A stretch of 64,000 nucleotides of DNA from CAVUAT01 sp963848045 (GCA_963848045.1 CAWKCC010000004.1:853448-917447); one strand, 5' to 3'; positions 33,894 through 42,800 are shown, numbered from the stretch's first letter. Notes: a model not told the origin generated them from the letters alone. Program-made: numbers and translations.

Positions 33894-36296
33894 CTAACCC
33901 TTGCTCTTCGCCTTGCCCTTCGGCTTGCGCTTGGCGCGCGAGCCATTGCCCGAGCCCGAGCCGTTGCGCGCCCGCTTCACCTTGGTCGCCGACGCCTGTC
34001 CGGCGATCTTCTCGGCGGCGACTACAGCCTCCTTGCTGTCGACGCCCTCCTCAGCCTCGCCGGCTTCGTCGGCGGCGGCCTTGGCCGCCTCCTTGGCTGC
34101 CTTGGCCGCCTCGCGCTCGGCGCGCTTGCGCTTCATCTCGGCCATCGAGGGGCATTCGTCGTTGAAGCAGAGCTTCCAGGGACGGCCGGGCTTGAACTTC
34201 TGCGTCACCGAGACGCGCGGCGTGCGACCGCAGACCGAGCAGGTCTCCTCGAGCTTGTGGACGTCGTAGAAGCGCGGCTGGGGCATCGCGAAGGTCTGGT
34301 CGCAGGAGTCAGGGTCACCCTCCTCGGCGTCTGCCCCCTTCCAGCCCGTGCATCCGACGAACGACTTGCCCGACTTCTTCGCCCGGATCACGCGCAGCAT
34401 GTTCGGCGATCCGTCCTCCTGCTTGCGGCCGGCCTCCCGGCAGACGATGCACGGCCCCAGGATGCGGTCCTCGTCCATGCCGCTCCAGACGAGCTTCGCG
34501 AACTTGCGCCAGGGCGCGTTCTCGTCGTCGTCGTCGACGTCCTCGCCCATCTCGTCGTAGGCCGAGCGCAGCGCCTGGCGGCTGTCCTCGAGCACCTCGT
34601 CCTTGCTCATCTCACCGGCCGCGATGCGGTCCATCTCGGCCTCCAGCTCGGCGGTCATCTCCGATGACGCGATCCGCGGCACATAGGTCTTGAACCCCTC
34701 GTACATCTTCACGCCGGTCTCACTCGGCTCGGGCGGGTTGCCGTGGACGTAGCCGCGGTAGTAGAGCTTCTGGATGATGTCGGCTCGCGTCGCCTTGGTG
34801 CCGAGGCCGCGCTCTTCCATCAGCTCGATCAGCTTGCCCTGCGAGATCCGGGGCGGCGGCTGGGTCTCCTTGGAGATCAGCTCGGGTTCGCCCTCCAGCT
34901 CGAGCTTCTGGCCCTGCTCGAGCTTGGGGATCTCGTCGTCGGCGGAGCGGGCGTAGGTGTAGATGGCGGCATAGCCGGGGTCTAGGACGACCGAGCCCCG
35001 CACGAAGTAGTCCTGGGAGCCCGCCCTGATGTCGGCGCGCGTCGATTCGGTGATCATCGGCGGCGAGAACGTGGCCAGGAAGCGGCGCACCACCAGCTCG
35101 TAGACCTTGCGGTGGGCGTCGCTGCGCGCCTCCAGGAGCTTGGGGTTGACCGCCTGGGTCGGATAGATCGGGGGGTGGTCCGTGGTCTCCTTCTTGCCGC
35201 GCGTCGGCTCGAGGGGCTTGTCGAGCAGGCCCTTGGCGGCCTCGAAGTCGGGGATCTTGACCAGCGAGGAGACGAGCTCGCTCACCGCCAGGGACTGCGG
35301 GTAGACCGTGTTGTCAGTTCGCGGGTAGGAGATGTAGCCGTCCATGTACAGGTCCTCAGCCAGCCGCATCGCGCGGGCCGGGGTGATGCCGAGCCGGCTG
35401 GAGGCATCGGTGGTGAAGGCGGTGGTGTTGAGCGGCGTCGGCGGCTTGCGCGTCTGCTTGCGAGCCTTGATCTCGGTCACCGTGCCGGGGCTCGAGGTGC
35501 CCTCCAGCGCGGCCTTGGCCTCCTCCTCCTTCCAGAACTTGTCCGTGGCGTGGTGCGCCTCGAAGGAGCCGTCGGGGTGCGCGAAGGTTGCGACGATCTC
35601 CCAGAACGGCTCGGGCACATGGGCGCGGCGCTCGAACTCCCGCTCCACGATCAGGCCCAGGGTGGGACTCTGCACGCGGCCGACCGAGAGGAAGTTGGCG
35701 CCGAAGCGCCGGGTGGCGCGCGAGACGGCGCGAGTCAGGGTCGCGCCCCAGATCAGGTCGATGTCCTGGCGCGCCCCGCCGGCGTCCACGAGCGGCATCG
35801 AGAGCTCGTCCAGGTTCGAGAAGGCCCGCTCGATCTCTTCCTTGGTCAGCGCCGAATAGCGGGCGCGCTTGACGGGCTCGCCGTCGTGGGTGGTGCCCTC
35901 GACGGTGGCCAGCTCGGGGTTGGACTCGATCACCTCCTGCAGCGCCTCGAAGCCGATCAGCTCCCCCTCGCGGTCGTAGTCGGTCGCGATCACGACCTCG
36001 TCGGCGCCCTTGGCGACCTTCTTGATCGCCTTGACGACGTTCTTGTCGGTGGGCTCCTTGATCAGCTCGGCGTCGATCAGGTCGCGCGGATCGGTCTTCT
36101 GCCAGTTCGAGTAGTCGTCGGGAAAGGCCGGGTTGAGCACGTGGCCCTTGAGCCCGATCGCCAGCTGCTCGCCGTCGTCGCCCGACCACGTGTAGTAGGG
36201 CGTGCGGAAGCTCGCGTCCTCGGTGGCGGTTCCGCCGCTGAGGATCTCCGCGATCTTCCTCGCGCTGTTGTTCTTCTCTGTGATGATCAGTCTCAT
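33894..36296 (-). CDS. topA: DNA topoisomerase IA, archaeal-type
   Basis: An 800-residue type IA topoisomerase that relaxes negatively supercoiled DNA. The toprim domain starts MRLIITEKNNSARKIAEIL and contains ATDYDREGE at 104-112. The catalytic tyrosine is Y324 in DGYISYPRTD, and SVGRVQSPTL is at 204-213. Two C-terminal zinc-ribbon-like segments carry CIVC...C...C and CSVCG...CFNDEC. A Lys/Ala-rich tail of about 100 residues follows. The N-terminus and the ADEVVIATDYDREGELIG context look more like haloarchaeal TopA than like the usual bacterial enzyme. The ATG at 36296 has GGAG 6 nt upstream inside a tandem repeat. Confidence 0.9.
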   Translation of the reverse strand: MRLIITEKNNSARKIAEILSGGTATEDASFRTPYYTWSGDDGEQLAIGLKGHVLNPAFPDDYSNWQKTDPRDLIDAELIKEPTDKNVVKAIKKVAKGADEVVIATDYDREGELIGFEALQEVIESNPELATVEGTTHDGEPVKRARYSALTKEEIERAFSNLDELSMPLVDAGGARQDIDLIWGATLTRAVSRATRRFGANFLSVGRVQSPTLGLIVEREFERRAHVPEPFWEIVATFAHPDGSFEAHHATDKFWKEEEAKAALEGTSSPGTVTEIKARKQTRKPPTPLNTTAFTTDASSRLGITPARAMRLAEDLYMDGYISYPRTDNTVYPQSLAVSELVSSLVKIPDFEAAKGLLDKPLEPTRGKKETTDHPPIYPTQAVNPKLLEARSDAHRKVYELVVRRFLATFSPPMITESTRADIRAGSQDYFVRGSVVLDPGYAAIYTYARSADDEIPKLEQGQKLELEGEPELISKETQPPPRISQGKLIELMEERGLGTKATRADIIQKLYYRGYVHGNPPEPSETGVKMYEGFKTYVPRIASSEMTAELEAEMDRIAAGEMSKDEVLEDSRQALRSAYDEMGEDVDDDDENAPWRKFAKLVWSGMDEDRILGPCIVCREAGRKQEDGSPNMLRVIRAKKSGKSFVGCTGWKGADAEEGDPDSCDQTFAMPQPRFYDVHKLEETCSVCGRTPRVSVTQKFKPGRPWKLCFNDECPSMAEMKRKRAEREAAKAAKEAAKAAADEAGEAEEGVDSKEAVVAAEKIAGQASATKVKRARNGSGSGNGSRAKRKPKGKAKSKG

Positions 36297-36328
36297 CTGG
36301 GTCTCCGGGCCGCTGGGTCTCCGGGCCG
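36297..36328 (+). repeat. Perfect 16-bp tandem duplication at the topA start
   Basis: CTGGGTCTCCGGGCCG occurs twice head to tail, directly against the topA start codon. On the minus strand each copy carries a GGAG, so the ribosome-binding region is duplicated. Confidence 0.9.
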
Positions 36329-36495
36329 GTGCGAGCGGCGCAGGTGAATCCTGGACGCCCCTTTCCGGCCCAGCGCGCCGCAAGGTAGCAGGGGCCTTCG
36401 GACGCACCCGCCGAATTCCTGCCTGGCTCCCGCCTGGCCGGGGGGCCACCGCGCCGGTCGGAGAGCCCGGCGCCGGGCCGGCCTCGAGGCATCGT

Positions 36496-36501
36496 TAGCC
36501 T
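36496..36501 (+). promoter_or_regulatory. Putative -10 box TAGCCT, leaderless
   Basis: TAGCCT ends 7 nt before the ATG at 36509, with no Shine-Dalgarno. It supports the upstream start that includes the cysteine-rich N-terminus. Confidence 0.4.
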
Positions 36502-36508
36502 CTGTCCC

Positions 36509-37264
36509 ATGCCGGCTCAGGCCTATGCGGGCAAGGAGTGCGTCTGCCAGTTCAAGCGCGGGGTCTGCGACCAGACCTGCGTGCGCGACATGCTCGACAC
36601 CCCGGTCTACATCGCCTGCCTGCGGCTCAGCGGGCGGCGCTGCCTGGTGGTCGGCGGGGGCGAGATCGGCCTCGAGAAGGTCGAGGGCCTGCTCGCCTGC
36701 GGCGGCGAGGTCACCCTGATCGCTCCCGAGGCCGGAGCCGAGCTCTCCCGCCTGGCCGAGGAGGGCTCGATCACCTGGGAGCGGCGCGCCTACGCGGGGG
36801 CGGCCGACCTCGAGGGCGTCTTCATCGTGATCGCCGCCACCGACGACACCGACGCCAACATCGGGATCTACGAGGACGCCGAGCGCCGGGCGATGCTGGT
36901 CAACGTCGTCGACGTGCCGCCGCTGTGCAACTTCATCCTGCCCGCGATCGTGCGCCAGGGCTCGATGGCGATCGCGATCTCCACCCAGGGCGCCTCGCCG
37001 GCGCTGGCCAAGCGCATGAAGCGCGAGATCTCCGATCAGTTCGGCGAGGCCTACGCTGAGCTCGCGGTGATCCTGAACGAGGTGCGCGGCTGGGCCAAGG
37101 GCACCCTTCCCACCTATCAGGACCGCAAGGCGTTCTTCGAGGAGATCGTCAACGGCGACCCCGACCCGGTCGAGCTGATCCGCGCGGGGCGCGCCGACGA
37201 GCTCGACACCCTGATCGAGGACGCAAAGCAGCGCCACGCCGAGGCCCTCGGCGCCTCGGCCTAG
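36509..37264 (+). CDS. Precorrin-2 dehydrogenase/siroheme-synthase-like protein
   Basis: A 251-residue relative of the SirC/Met8/CysG N-terminal domain, which oxidises precorrin-2 to sirohydrochlorin with NAD. The Rossmann motif is CLVVGGGEIGLEKVEGLL, and VNVVDVPPLCNFILPAIVRQG and ISTQGASPALAKRMKREI are family signatures. The chain starts 27 residues before the usual family start. That extension contains C11, C13, C20 and C24 and could bind a metal or Fe-S centre. The leaderless-type box before 36509 favours it being translated. B12 demand is consistent with the B12-dependent NrdJ in this window. Confidence 0.83.
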   Translation: MPAQAYAGKECVCQFKRGVCDQTCVRDMLDTPVYIACLRLSGRRCLVVGGGEIGLEKVEGLLACGGEVTLIAPEAGAELSRLAEEGSITWERRAYAGAADLEGVFIVIAATDDTDANIGIYEDAERRAMLVNVVDVPPLCNFILPAIVRQGSMAIAISTQGASPALAKRMKREISDQFGEAYAELAVILNEVRGWAKGTLPTYQDRKAFFEEIVNGDPDPVELIRAGRADELDTLIEDAKQRHAEALGASA

Positions 37265-37283
37265 CTGTTCCCGTGAACTACGA

Positions 37284-38099
37284 CTACGCCGGCTTCGTCC
37301 CGGTGATCACCAGGTACTCGCCCACCGCGCGATAGTCGCCCTCGGTCGAGAGGTTCATCTCCTCGTACGCGCCGAGAAGCTCCTCGCGCAGAGCATCCCA
37401 CTTGCCCTGCGGCTCCAGCACGGCCCGGGCCGCGACCAGCGGGGGCAGCGTGCGCTCGTAGCCGGCGAGGAAGTCCTCGGCCGACTCCCCGGCGAACTCC
37501 ACCGCGTCCTCGTGGAAGGAGAGCTCCAGGCCGCTGCCGGCGAAGAGCCCGCGAACGTATGCCTCATCACCCCAAAGCACGGGCGGCTTGAAGCCCTCGG
37601 GCGGCGGCGGCATGTGCTTGCCCACCGCCATGAAGAACCTGCCGACGTTGCCATCGGGCGTCCACGCGCAGACGGCCATGCGGCCGCCCGGCTTGATCAC
37701 CCGCGCGATCTCGCCCGCGGCGGCCCCCTGGTCGGGGGCGAACATGCAGCCGAAGACCGAGAGCACGACATCGAAGCTGCCGTCATCGAAGGGAAGCCGC
37801 TCGGCATCGCCCTCGACCCAGGCGATCTCCACACCGGCAGCAGCCGCCCGCTCGCGACCCTCCTCCAGCAGCCTCGGGGTCAGGTCCAGGCCGGTCACCG
37901 ATGCGCCGGCCCGCGCCGCGGGGATGGTCGCGTTGCCCGAGCCGCAGGCTACGTCCAGCACCACGTCGCCCGCGCCCACGCCGCCCGCCTCGACGGCCGT
38001 GCGCCCGGCCGCGGCGATCATCCCCGCCGTGGACGCGTAGTCGCCCGCCGCCCACATCTCGCGGGCCCGCAGCTTCTGCTCACTCAGTTGTTCGGCCAT
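37284..38099 (-). CDS. Class I SAM-dependent methyltransferase (UbiE-like)
   Basis: A 271-residue methyltransferase. SAM motif I is VVLDVACGSGNAT, followed by ASVTGLDLTPRLLEEG, VEGDAERLPFDDGSFDVVLS and VIKPGGRMAVCAW, which together match the UbiE/COQ5-like group. The substrate is unknown. The ATG at 38099 has a strong GAGGGAGAGG Shine-Dalgarno. A TAGGCT box further upstream (about 38130) may be its -10. It is convergent with the precorrin-2 dehydrogenase. Confidence 0.85.
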   Translation of the reverse strand: MAEQLSEQKLRAREMWAAGDYASTAGMIAAAGRTAVEAGGVGAGDVVLDVACGSGNATIPAARAGASVTGLDLTPRLLEEGRERAAAAGVEIAWVEGDAERLPFDDGSFDVVLSVFGCMFAPDQGAAAGEIARVIKPGGRMAVCAWTPDGNVGRFFMAVGKHMPPPPEGFKPPVLWGDEAYVRGLFAGSGLELSFHEDAVEFAGESAEDFLAGYERTLPPLVAARAVLEPQGKWDALREELLGAYEEMNLSTEGDYRAVGEYLVITGTKPA

Positions 38100-38158
38100 C
38101 TGCCTCTCCCTCTTCGGACCTGCCGAGCCTATCGTCGTTCGATCTCGGCCGGCCGGGG

Positions 38159-39562
38159 CTACTCCTCCGACGCCTCGCGGTAGCGGGCGATCGCCTCCTC
38201 GCGGGCCTCGCGGTGATCGACGATCGGCGCCGGGTAATCGCCGCCGATCACGCAGCCCAGCTCGCGCTGCAGCGCCTCGGGCATCAGCCAGGGCTCGCGC
38301 AGGTGCTCGTCGGGCACGCATCTCAGCTCCGGCACGTGCCTCCTGACATAGGTCCCGTTGGGGTCGTGGCGCTCCATCTGCAGCGTCGGGTTGTAGATGC
38401 GGCGGAAGTAGGGCTGGGGGTCGGTTCCGACGGAGGCGATCCACTGCCAGTTGCCGTTGTTGTTGGCCTCGTCTCCGTCGAGCAGCAGCCGCATGAAGTG
38501 GCGCTCGCCCCAGCGCCAGTCGATGCCCAGGTGCTTGGTCAAAAAGGAGCCGACCACCAGGCGCGCGCGGTTGTGCATCCAGCCCTCGCGCAGCAGCTGG
38601 CGCATGCCGGCGTCGACGAGCGGGTAGCCCGTCCTGCCCTGCTGCCACGCCTCGAAGGCCCTCTGCGAGCGGCTCCAGCGCATGCCCCGGTAGCGCGGCT
38701 GGTAGGCCGAGCGCGCGTTGCCCGGGAAGTTGAGCAGCACGTGGTGGTAGAAGTCCCGCCAGCACAGCTGCCGGTGGAAGGCCTCGGGCCCGTCGCCCCC
38801 TCCCGCCGGCAGGCGCTCCTCGATCTGCCGCGGCGAGATGCAGCCGAGGTGCAGGTACGGGGAGAGCCGCGAGGTGCGCTCGGAGCCCAGCGCGTCGTGG
38901 TTTTCGGCGTAGGCGCCCACGTCGTCGGCGAGGAAGGCCTCGAGGCGCTGGTGCGCGGCCGCCTCCCCGCCGGGCAGCGGCTCCGCCACCTCCTGCGAGA
39001 GCCCCAGCTCGGCCAGGGCCGGCAGCCGGCCCGGATCGAGCCCGCCGGGAACCGGCACCCCGGCGGGGGCCTCGAGCACCGGCCGGCGCTCGACGCCCTG
39101 CCAGTTGCGGTGGAAGGGAGAGAAGACCGTGTAGGGCCGCCCGGCCTTGGTCTCGATCAGGCGCACGTCGATCGCATTCAGGCCGGGATGCAGGTGGGCC
39201 TCGATGCCGGCGGCCTCCAGCGCCCCCTCGACGGCCTCGTCGCGGCGGCGAGCGAAGGGGCCGACGTCGCGGGCGAAATGGACCTCCTCGCAGCCCGCCT
39301 CTCGCGCCAGCCTCAACAGCTCGGCCTCCGGCCTTCCCCTCCCTATATGTAGGCGCCCGCCGCGGCGCTCGAGCTCGCCGGCAAGCTCGGCCAGGCACTC
39401 GAGCAGGAACTGCGTCCGTGGGCCCGAGCGGTGGCGACCCGCGTATAGCCGCCGGTCGAGGCAGTAGACCGGGACGATCCGGTCGTGGCGCTCCAGCGCC
39501 GCCACCAGGGCGGGGTTGTCGCGCACCCGCAGGTCCCTGCGGAACCAGACCAGCGCGGTCAC
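38159..39562 (-). CDS. phrB: Deoxyribodipyrimidine photolyase
   Basis: A 467-residue cryptochrome/photolyase family protein that repairs UV pyrimidine dimers in light. The N-terminal domain begins MTALVWFRRDLRVRDNPAL. The FAD-binding C-terminal half shows YPLVDAGMRQLLREGWMHNR, WGERHFMRLLLDGDEANNNG and QWIASVGTDPQPYFRRIYNP, which are the class I CPD photolyase signatures. The ATG overlaps the preceding gene's stop (ATGA), so it is coupled to the membrane glycosyltransferase upstream. Confidence 0.93.
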   Translation of the reverse strand: MTALVWFRRDLRVRDNPALVAALERHDRIVPVYCLDRRLYAGRHRSGPRTQFLLECLAELAGELERRGGRLHIGRGRPEAELLRLAREAGCEEVHFARDVGPFARRRDEAVEGALEAAGIEAHLHPGLNAIDVRLIETKAGRPYTVFSPFHRNWQGVERRPVLEAPAGVPVPGGLDPGRLPALAELGLSQEVAEPLPGGEAAAHQRLEAFLADDVGAYAENHDALGSERTSRLSPYLHLGCISPRQIEERLPAGGGDGPEAFHRQLCWRDFYHHVLLNFPGNARSAYQPRYRGMRWSRSQRAFEAWQQGRTGYPLVDAGMRQLLREGWMHNRARLVVGSFLTKHLGIDWRWGERHFMRLLLDGDEANNNGNWQWIASVGTDPQPYFRRIYNPTLQMERHDPNGTYVRRHVPELRCVPDEHLREPWLMPEALQRELGCVIGGDYPAPIVDHREAREEAIARYREASEE

Positions 39563-41034
39563 AGCCGCCCTTCTCCGTCGGGGCGGTCGAGAACGGCGAA
39601 GCCCGCGAAGCTCGCGGCCTCGGCGATCTCGGCGAAGCTGAGCGGCTCAGCCCTCGTCGCCCGGAACGTGGCCACCTCGATGCCGCTCACGGTCCGCCTG
39701 GGCTCCTCGACCCACCCCGGCCCGGGAGGCCTGGGCTCGCCACCGAGCTGAAGAAACACCACCAGCTCCCTGACGGGCACCTCGGTGTCCTCGGGCCCGA
39801 GCATGACCGTGTCTCGGTGGGTCTCCAGGGTGGGCTGGCCAGGCCAGTGCGTGACGATCACGCGCTCGGGGTCCTGCCGGCCGAGCCACGCGTCTATCTC
39901 CCGCCAGTCGGCCCTGCGCAGGCTCTCGTCACTGAACCGGCCGACCGCGACCAGCGAGACGACGAGGATCGCAGCAAGCAGGAGCAGGCCCCCGCGGCTG
40001 GCGCCGGCGGCGACCAGCACCGCGGCGAGCCCGATGCAGAGCGGGGGCACCGCGGCGATGAAGTTGCGCGACACCACGTAGTCGAACCCCAGCGGGGACA
40101 GAGCCAGCGGCACGCCGATCGCGACCGCGGAGAGGCCGAGCGCCAGGACGGCCCCGCGCCGCTTCTGGGGATCGAGGCGCCGAAGGCTGAGGGGAGACAG
40201 CAGCAGCGCACCCGCGAAGAGCGCGGCCTCGACCGGGAAGCGGTCCGGCGGCGTATCGGCGAAGCGCCCGCCGGGCAGGCCCGTGAGCACGCCCCAGGCC
40301 CGGTCGGACAGAGGCGTCTCATCCAGGAAGCCGAGCAGCGCCGTCTCCTTCTGCTCGAGCGCCAGCACCAGCAGGGCGAGCCCGGCCGCCGCCACGACCC
40401 CCACCGCCGCGAGGGACGCGCGATCGCGCCTGCTCCACAGCAGCCACGCCGCCTGGGGGACGACCACGAAGACGGCGAAGTAGTGGGTGCACAGCGCGAG
40501 CGCGGCCGCCGCGGCCCACGCGACCAGCGCGCGCCGGTCCCCGGCGTCGCGGAGCGCCATCGCGAGGAAGAGGAGGCTCAGGGCCGAGAGCAGGGCCAGC
40601 AGGGAGTACGCCCGGGCCTCCTGCGAGTACCAGACCAGCAGCGGGTTGACGGCGCAGAGGGCCGCCGCACCGACGCCCGTGCGGACGTCCACCAGGGCGC
40701 GGCCGGCGAAGTAGACGGCGAGGACCGTCGAGATCCCGAACACAGCCGACAGCGACCGCAGAGCAGCCTCCTCGGTCCCGGCGAAGCTCCCCCACGCCCA
40801 GGCGAGCAGGTAGTAGAGCGGTGGCGTGAACTCCGTCTCGGGGACGGTGTCCAGGACGTGGCCCAGGCCGTAGCTGACGATCTCGACCGTGTAGGCCTCG
40901 TCGAACCAGTAGCTCAGCAGGTCGATGTTGAACAAGCGCAGGGCGGCGCCGACCGCCACCGCCAGGGCCAGCGCGGCCGCCGCCGGGCCCGAGGAGGGAA
41001 GCCCTGCTCGAGCCGCCCCGACCCCGGCCGTCAC
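39559..41034 (-). CDS. GT39/PMT-like membrane glycosyltransferase
   Basis: A 491-residue polytopic membrane protein of the ArnT/PMT GT-C type. The first extracytoplasmic loop has SYWFDEAYTVEI (acidic catalytic-type residues), then TPPLYYLLAW and VWYSQEARAYSL, all hallmarks of the family. About 11 hydrophobic segments precede a soluble C-terminal domain of ~130 residues. It would transfer a sugar from a polyprenyl carrier on the outer face of the membrane. The acceptor is unknown. The start is a GTG at 41034. It is 18 bp after the hemolysin-III gene and overlaps phrB by 4 bp. Confidence 0.82.
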   Translation of the reverse strand: MTAGVGAARAGLPSSGPAAAALALAVAVGAALRLFNIDLLSYWFDEAYTVEIVSYGLGHVLDTVPETEFTPPLYYLLAWAWGSFAGTEEAALRSLSAVFGISTVLAVYFAGRALVDVRTGVGAAALCAVNPLLVWYSQEARAYSLLALLSALSLLFLAMALRDAGDRRALVAWAAAAALALCTHYFAVFVVVPQAAWLLWSRRDRASLAAVGVVAAAGLALLVLALEQKETALLGFLDETPLSDRAWGVLTGLPGGRFADTPPDRFPVEAALFAGALLLSPLSLRRLDPQKRRGAVLALGLSAVAIGVPLALSPLGFDYVVSRNFIAAVPPLCIGLAAVLVAAGASRGGLLLLAAILVVSLVAVGRFSDESLRRADWREIDAWLGRQDPERVIVTHWPGQPTLETHRDTVMLGPEDTEVPVRELVVFLQLGGEPRPPGPGWVEEPRRTVSGIEVATFRATRAEPLSFAEIAEAASFAGFAVLDRPDGEGRL

Positions 41035-41052
41035 CGCCGCGAGCCCACCCGC

Positions 41053-41880
41053 TCAGCCCTCGGGCAGGGCGTAGATCGCGATCACCGCGTACTGGATCGC
41101 GGCCGCGACGATCACCAGCGCGTGGAAGATCTCGTGGTAGCCGAACACCTCGGGCCTCGGATCAGGCCACTGGCGCGCGTAGACCAGCGCGCCGGCCGTG
41201 TAGAGGGCGCCGCCCAGCGCCAGCAGGCCGACGGCGAGCGGCCCGATCTTCTCCCAGAGCTGGGGCATCGCCGCGATCGCCGCCCATCCCGTCGAGAGGT
41301 AGATCGCCGCGGTGAACCACTTCGGCGCGTCCCACCAGATCAGGTTGAGGATCGCGCCGGCGACCGCCGAGGCCCAGATCACGATCAGGATCACGTCGGC
41401 GAGCGTCCCCTCCATGACCAGCAGCGCGAACGGCGTGTAGGTGCCGGCGATCAGCACGAAGATCATCGTGTGGTCGAGGCGGCGCATCCAGCGCCGCGGG
41501 CCGGGCTCCCAGTTGACGCGGTGGTAGAGGGCGCTGGTGCCGAGCAGGGCAGAGAGAGAGAAGGCGTAGATCGAGGCCGCGACCACGGCGCGGGCGCCGT
41601 CGGCCATGACGATCAGGGCCGCGCCCGCGAGCAGCGAGGCGAGGAAGGCCCACTGGTGCGAGACGCCGCGCCAGGTCGGCTTGGGGATGCCGTGGGCGAC
41701 CTCGACCGCGGCCTCGCGGGCCGCCTCGAGGCGCTCCCCGGCCGCGTCGCGGGCTGCGCCGAGGCGCTCGCCGGCGGTGCCCGCCGCATCCCGAGCGGCG
41801 TCCAGCGCCTCGCCGGTCGCCTCCTTGGCGGCACCGATCGGGTGGTGCCCTCCGTCGGCGTCGTCTCCCGCCATCACCAT
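41053..41880 (-). CDS. Hemolysin III / adiponectin-receptor-like membrane protein
   Basis: A 275-residue protein. Residues ~80-275 have seven membrane spans with the family signatures SALYHRVNW, RRLDHTMIFVLIAGTYTPF and FGYHEIFHALV; the conserved His/Asp residues bind zinc in relatives (hydrolase activity suspected). The first ~65 residues are unusual: an Ala/Glu/Arg-rich helical stretch with repeats such as AARDAAGERLEAAREAA, resembling LEA or apolipoprotein-like amphipathic helices. The ATG at 41880 lies 6 nt after a TATCTT box. Confidence 0.82.
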   Translation of the reverse strand: MVMAGDDADGGHHPIGAAKEATGEALDAARDAAGTAGERLGAARDAAGERLEAAREAAVEVAHGIPKPTWRGVSHQWAFLASLLAGAALIVMADGARAVVAASIYAFSLSALLGTSALYHRVNWEPGPRRWMRRLDHTMIFVLIAGTYTPFALLVMEGTLADVILIVIWASAVAGAILNLIWWDAPKWFTAAIYLSTGWAAIAAMPQLWEKIGPLAVGLLALGGALYTAGALVYARQWPDPRPEVFGYHEIFHALVIVAAAIQYAVIAIYALPEG

Positions 41881-41886
41881 GGAGAC

Positions 41887-41892
41887 AAGATA
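41887..41892 (-). promoter_or_regulatory. Putative -10 box TATCTT, leaderless
   Basis: Minus-strand TATCTT ends 6 nt before the ATG at 41880; no Shine-Dalgarno. Confidence 0.4.
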
Positions 41893-41905
41893 CCCTCGGG
41901 ACGGC

Positions 41906-42703
41906 GTGGAGCTGAGCGGACGACTGCTGCTGGTCACGGGCGCCTCGAGCGGGATCGGCGCCGCGATAGCCCGCGCGGCGGCCGCCCGCGGCGCGCGCCT
42001 GATCCTGGTCGCCCGCGGCCGCGAGGGGCTCGAGTCGCGCGCGGCCGAGATCCGGGCAGGTGGAGCCGGGGCCGCGGTGCGCCCGACCGACCTCTCCGAC
42101 GCCACCGAGGTGGACGCCCTGGGGCGGGAGCTGGTCAACGCGGGGCAGGTGCCCGATGTGCTCGTCAACAACGCCGGCGCGGGGCGCTGGCGGGCGGTGG
42201 ACGAGAACGAGCCCGGCGAGGCGCTCCATCAGATGGCGCTGCCCTACCTGGCGGCCTTCGAGCTCACCCGCGCCCTAGCTCCGGCGATGATCTCGCGCGG
42301 CTCGGGACAAATCGTCAACATGACATCGCCGGCGGCGCTGTTCTCCTTCCCGGGCGCGAACGGCTACGGGACCGCCCGCTGGGCGATGCGCGCCTTCAAC
42401 GATCACCTGCGCGAGGACCTGCGGGGCACCGGGATCGGGGTGACGCTGATCTGCCCGGCGGAGGTGGACTCGCCCTACTTCGCCAACAATCCCGGATCCC
42501 AGGAGCGGGTGCCGCGGATCGGGCGGGTGCTCGGCACGCTCTCCCCCGAGCGGGTGGCTGAGGGGACGCTCGATGCGATCGAGCGCGAGCGCAACGTCGC
42601 CTACATCCCGCGCCGGCTCGGCGCCTTCGCCTTCTCGGCGCGGCACTTCCCCCGCTCCACGCAGGCACTGGTCACCCGCACCGGATGGCAGCGCCCGGCG
42701 TGA
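41906..42703 (+). CDS. Short-chain dehydrogenase/reductase
   Basis: A 265-residue classical SDR. The start is taken as the GTG at 41906 (VELSGRLLLVTGASSGIG), giving the normal family N-terminus; an ATG at 41879, overlapping the start codon of the divergent gene, is the alternative. TGASSGIG, VLVNNAGAG and the NGYGTARWA segment are visible. In the last, the YxxxK lysine position reads YGTAR, with Arg where Lys is expected, so catalysis may be altered. The substrate is unknown. Confidence 0.8.
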   Translation: MELSGRLLLVTGASSGIGAAIARAAAARGARLILVARGREGLESRAAEIRAGGAGAAVRPTDLSDATEVDALGRELVNAGQVPDVLVNNAGAGRWRAVDENEPGEALHQMALPYLAAFELTRALAPAMISRGSGQIVNMTSPAALFSFPGANGYGTARWAMRAFNDHLREDLRGTGIGVTLICPAEVDSPYFANNPGSQERVPRIGRVLGTLSPERVAEGTLDAIERERNVAYIPRRLGAFAFSARHFPRSTQALVTRTGWQRPA

Positions 42704-42747
42704 GCGCAGGCGCGCACGGCGCACGGGTGCCGATTTCCTCAGCGGTT

Positions 42748-42764
42748 ACCGCTATATGTAGCGT
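42748..42764 (+). promoter_or_regulatory. NrdR box
   Basis: ACCGCTATATGTAGCGT has perfect CGCTA/TAGCG arms around TATG and matches the NrdR-box pattern (ACACWATATATWGTGT-like). It sits about 30 bp upstream of the -10 of nrdR-nrdJ, as expected for autoregulated repression. I did not find a clear second box. Confidence 0.75.
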
Positions 42765-42794
42765 CTGAAACCCCGCGCGCAACACTTCAGCTAG

Positions 42795-42800
42795 TACCCT
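42795..42800 (+). promoter_or_regulatory. Putative -10 box TACCCT, leaderless
   Basis: TACCCT ends 7 nt before the nrdR ATG at 42808; no Shine-Dalgarno. Confidence 0.45.

Noticed and set aside
39418..42561. A 1047-codon open frame on the plus strand
   Set aside because: It runs antisense through the photolyase, GT39-like and hemolysin-III genes, has biased low-complexity composition, and is explained by high GC at third positions.
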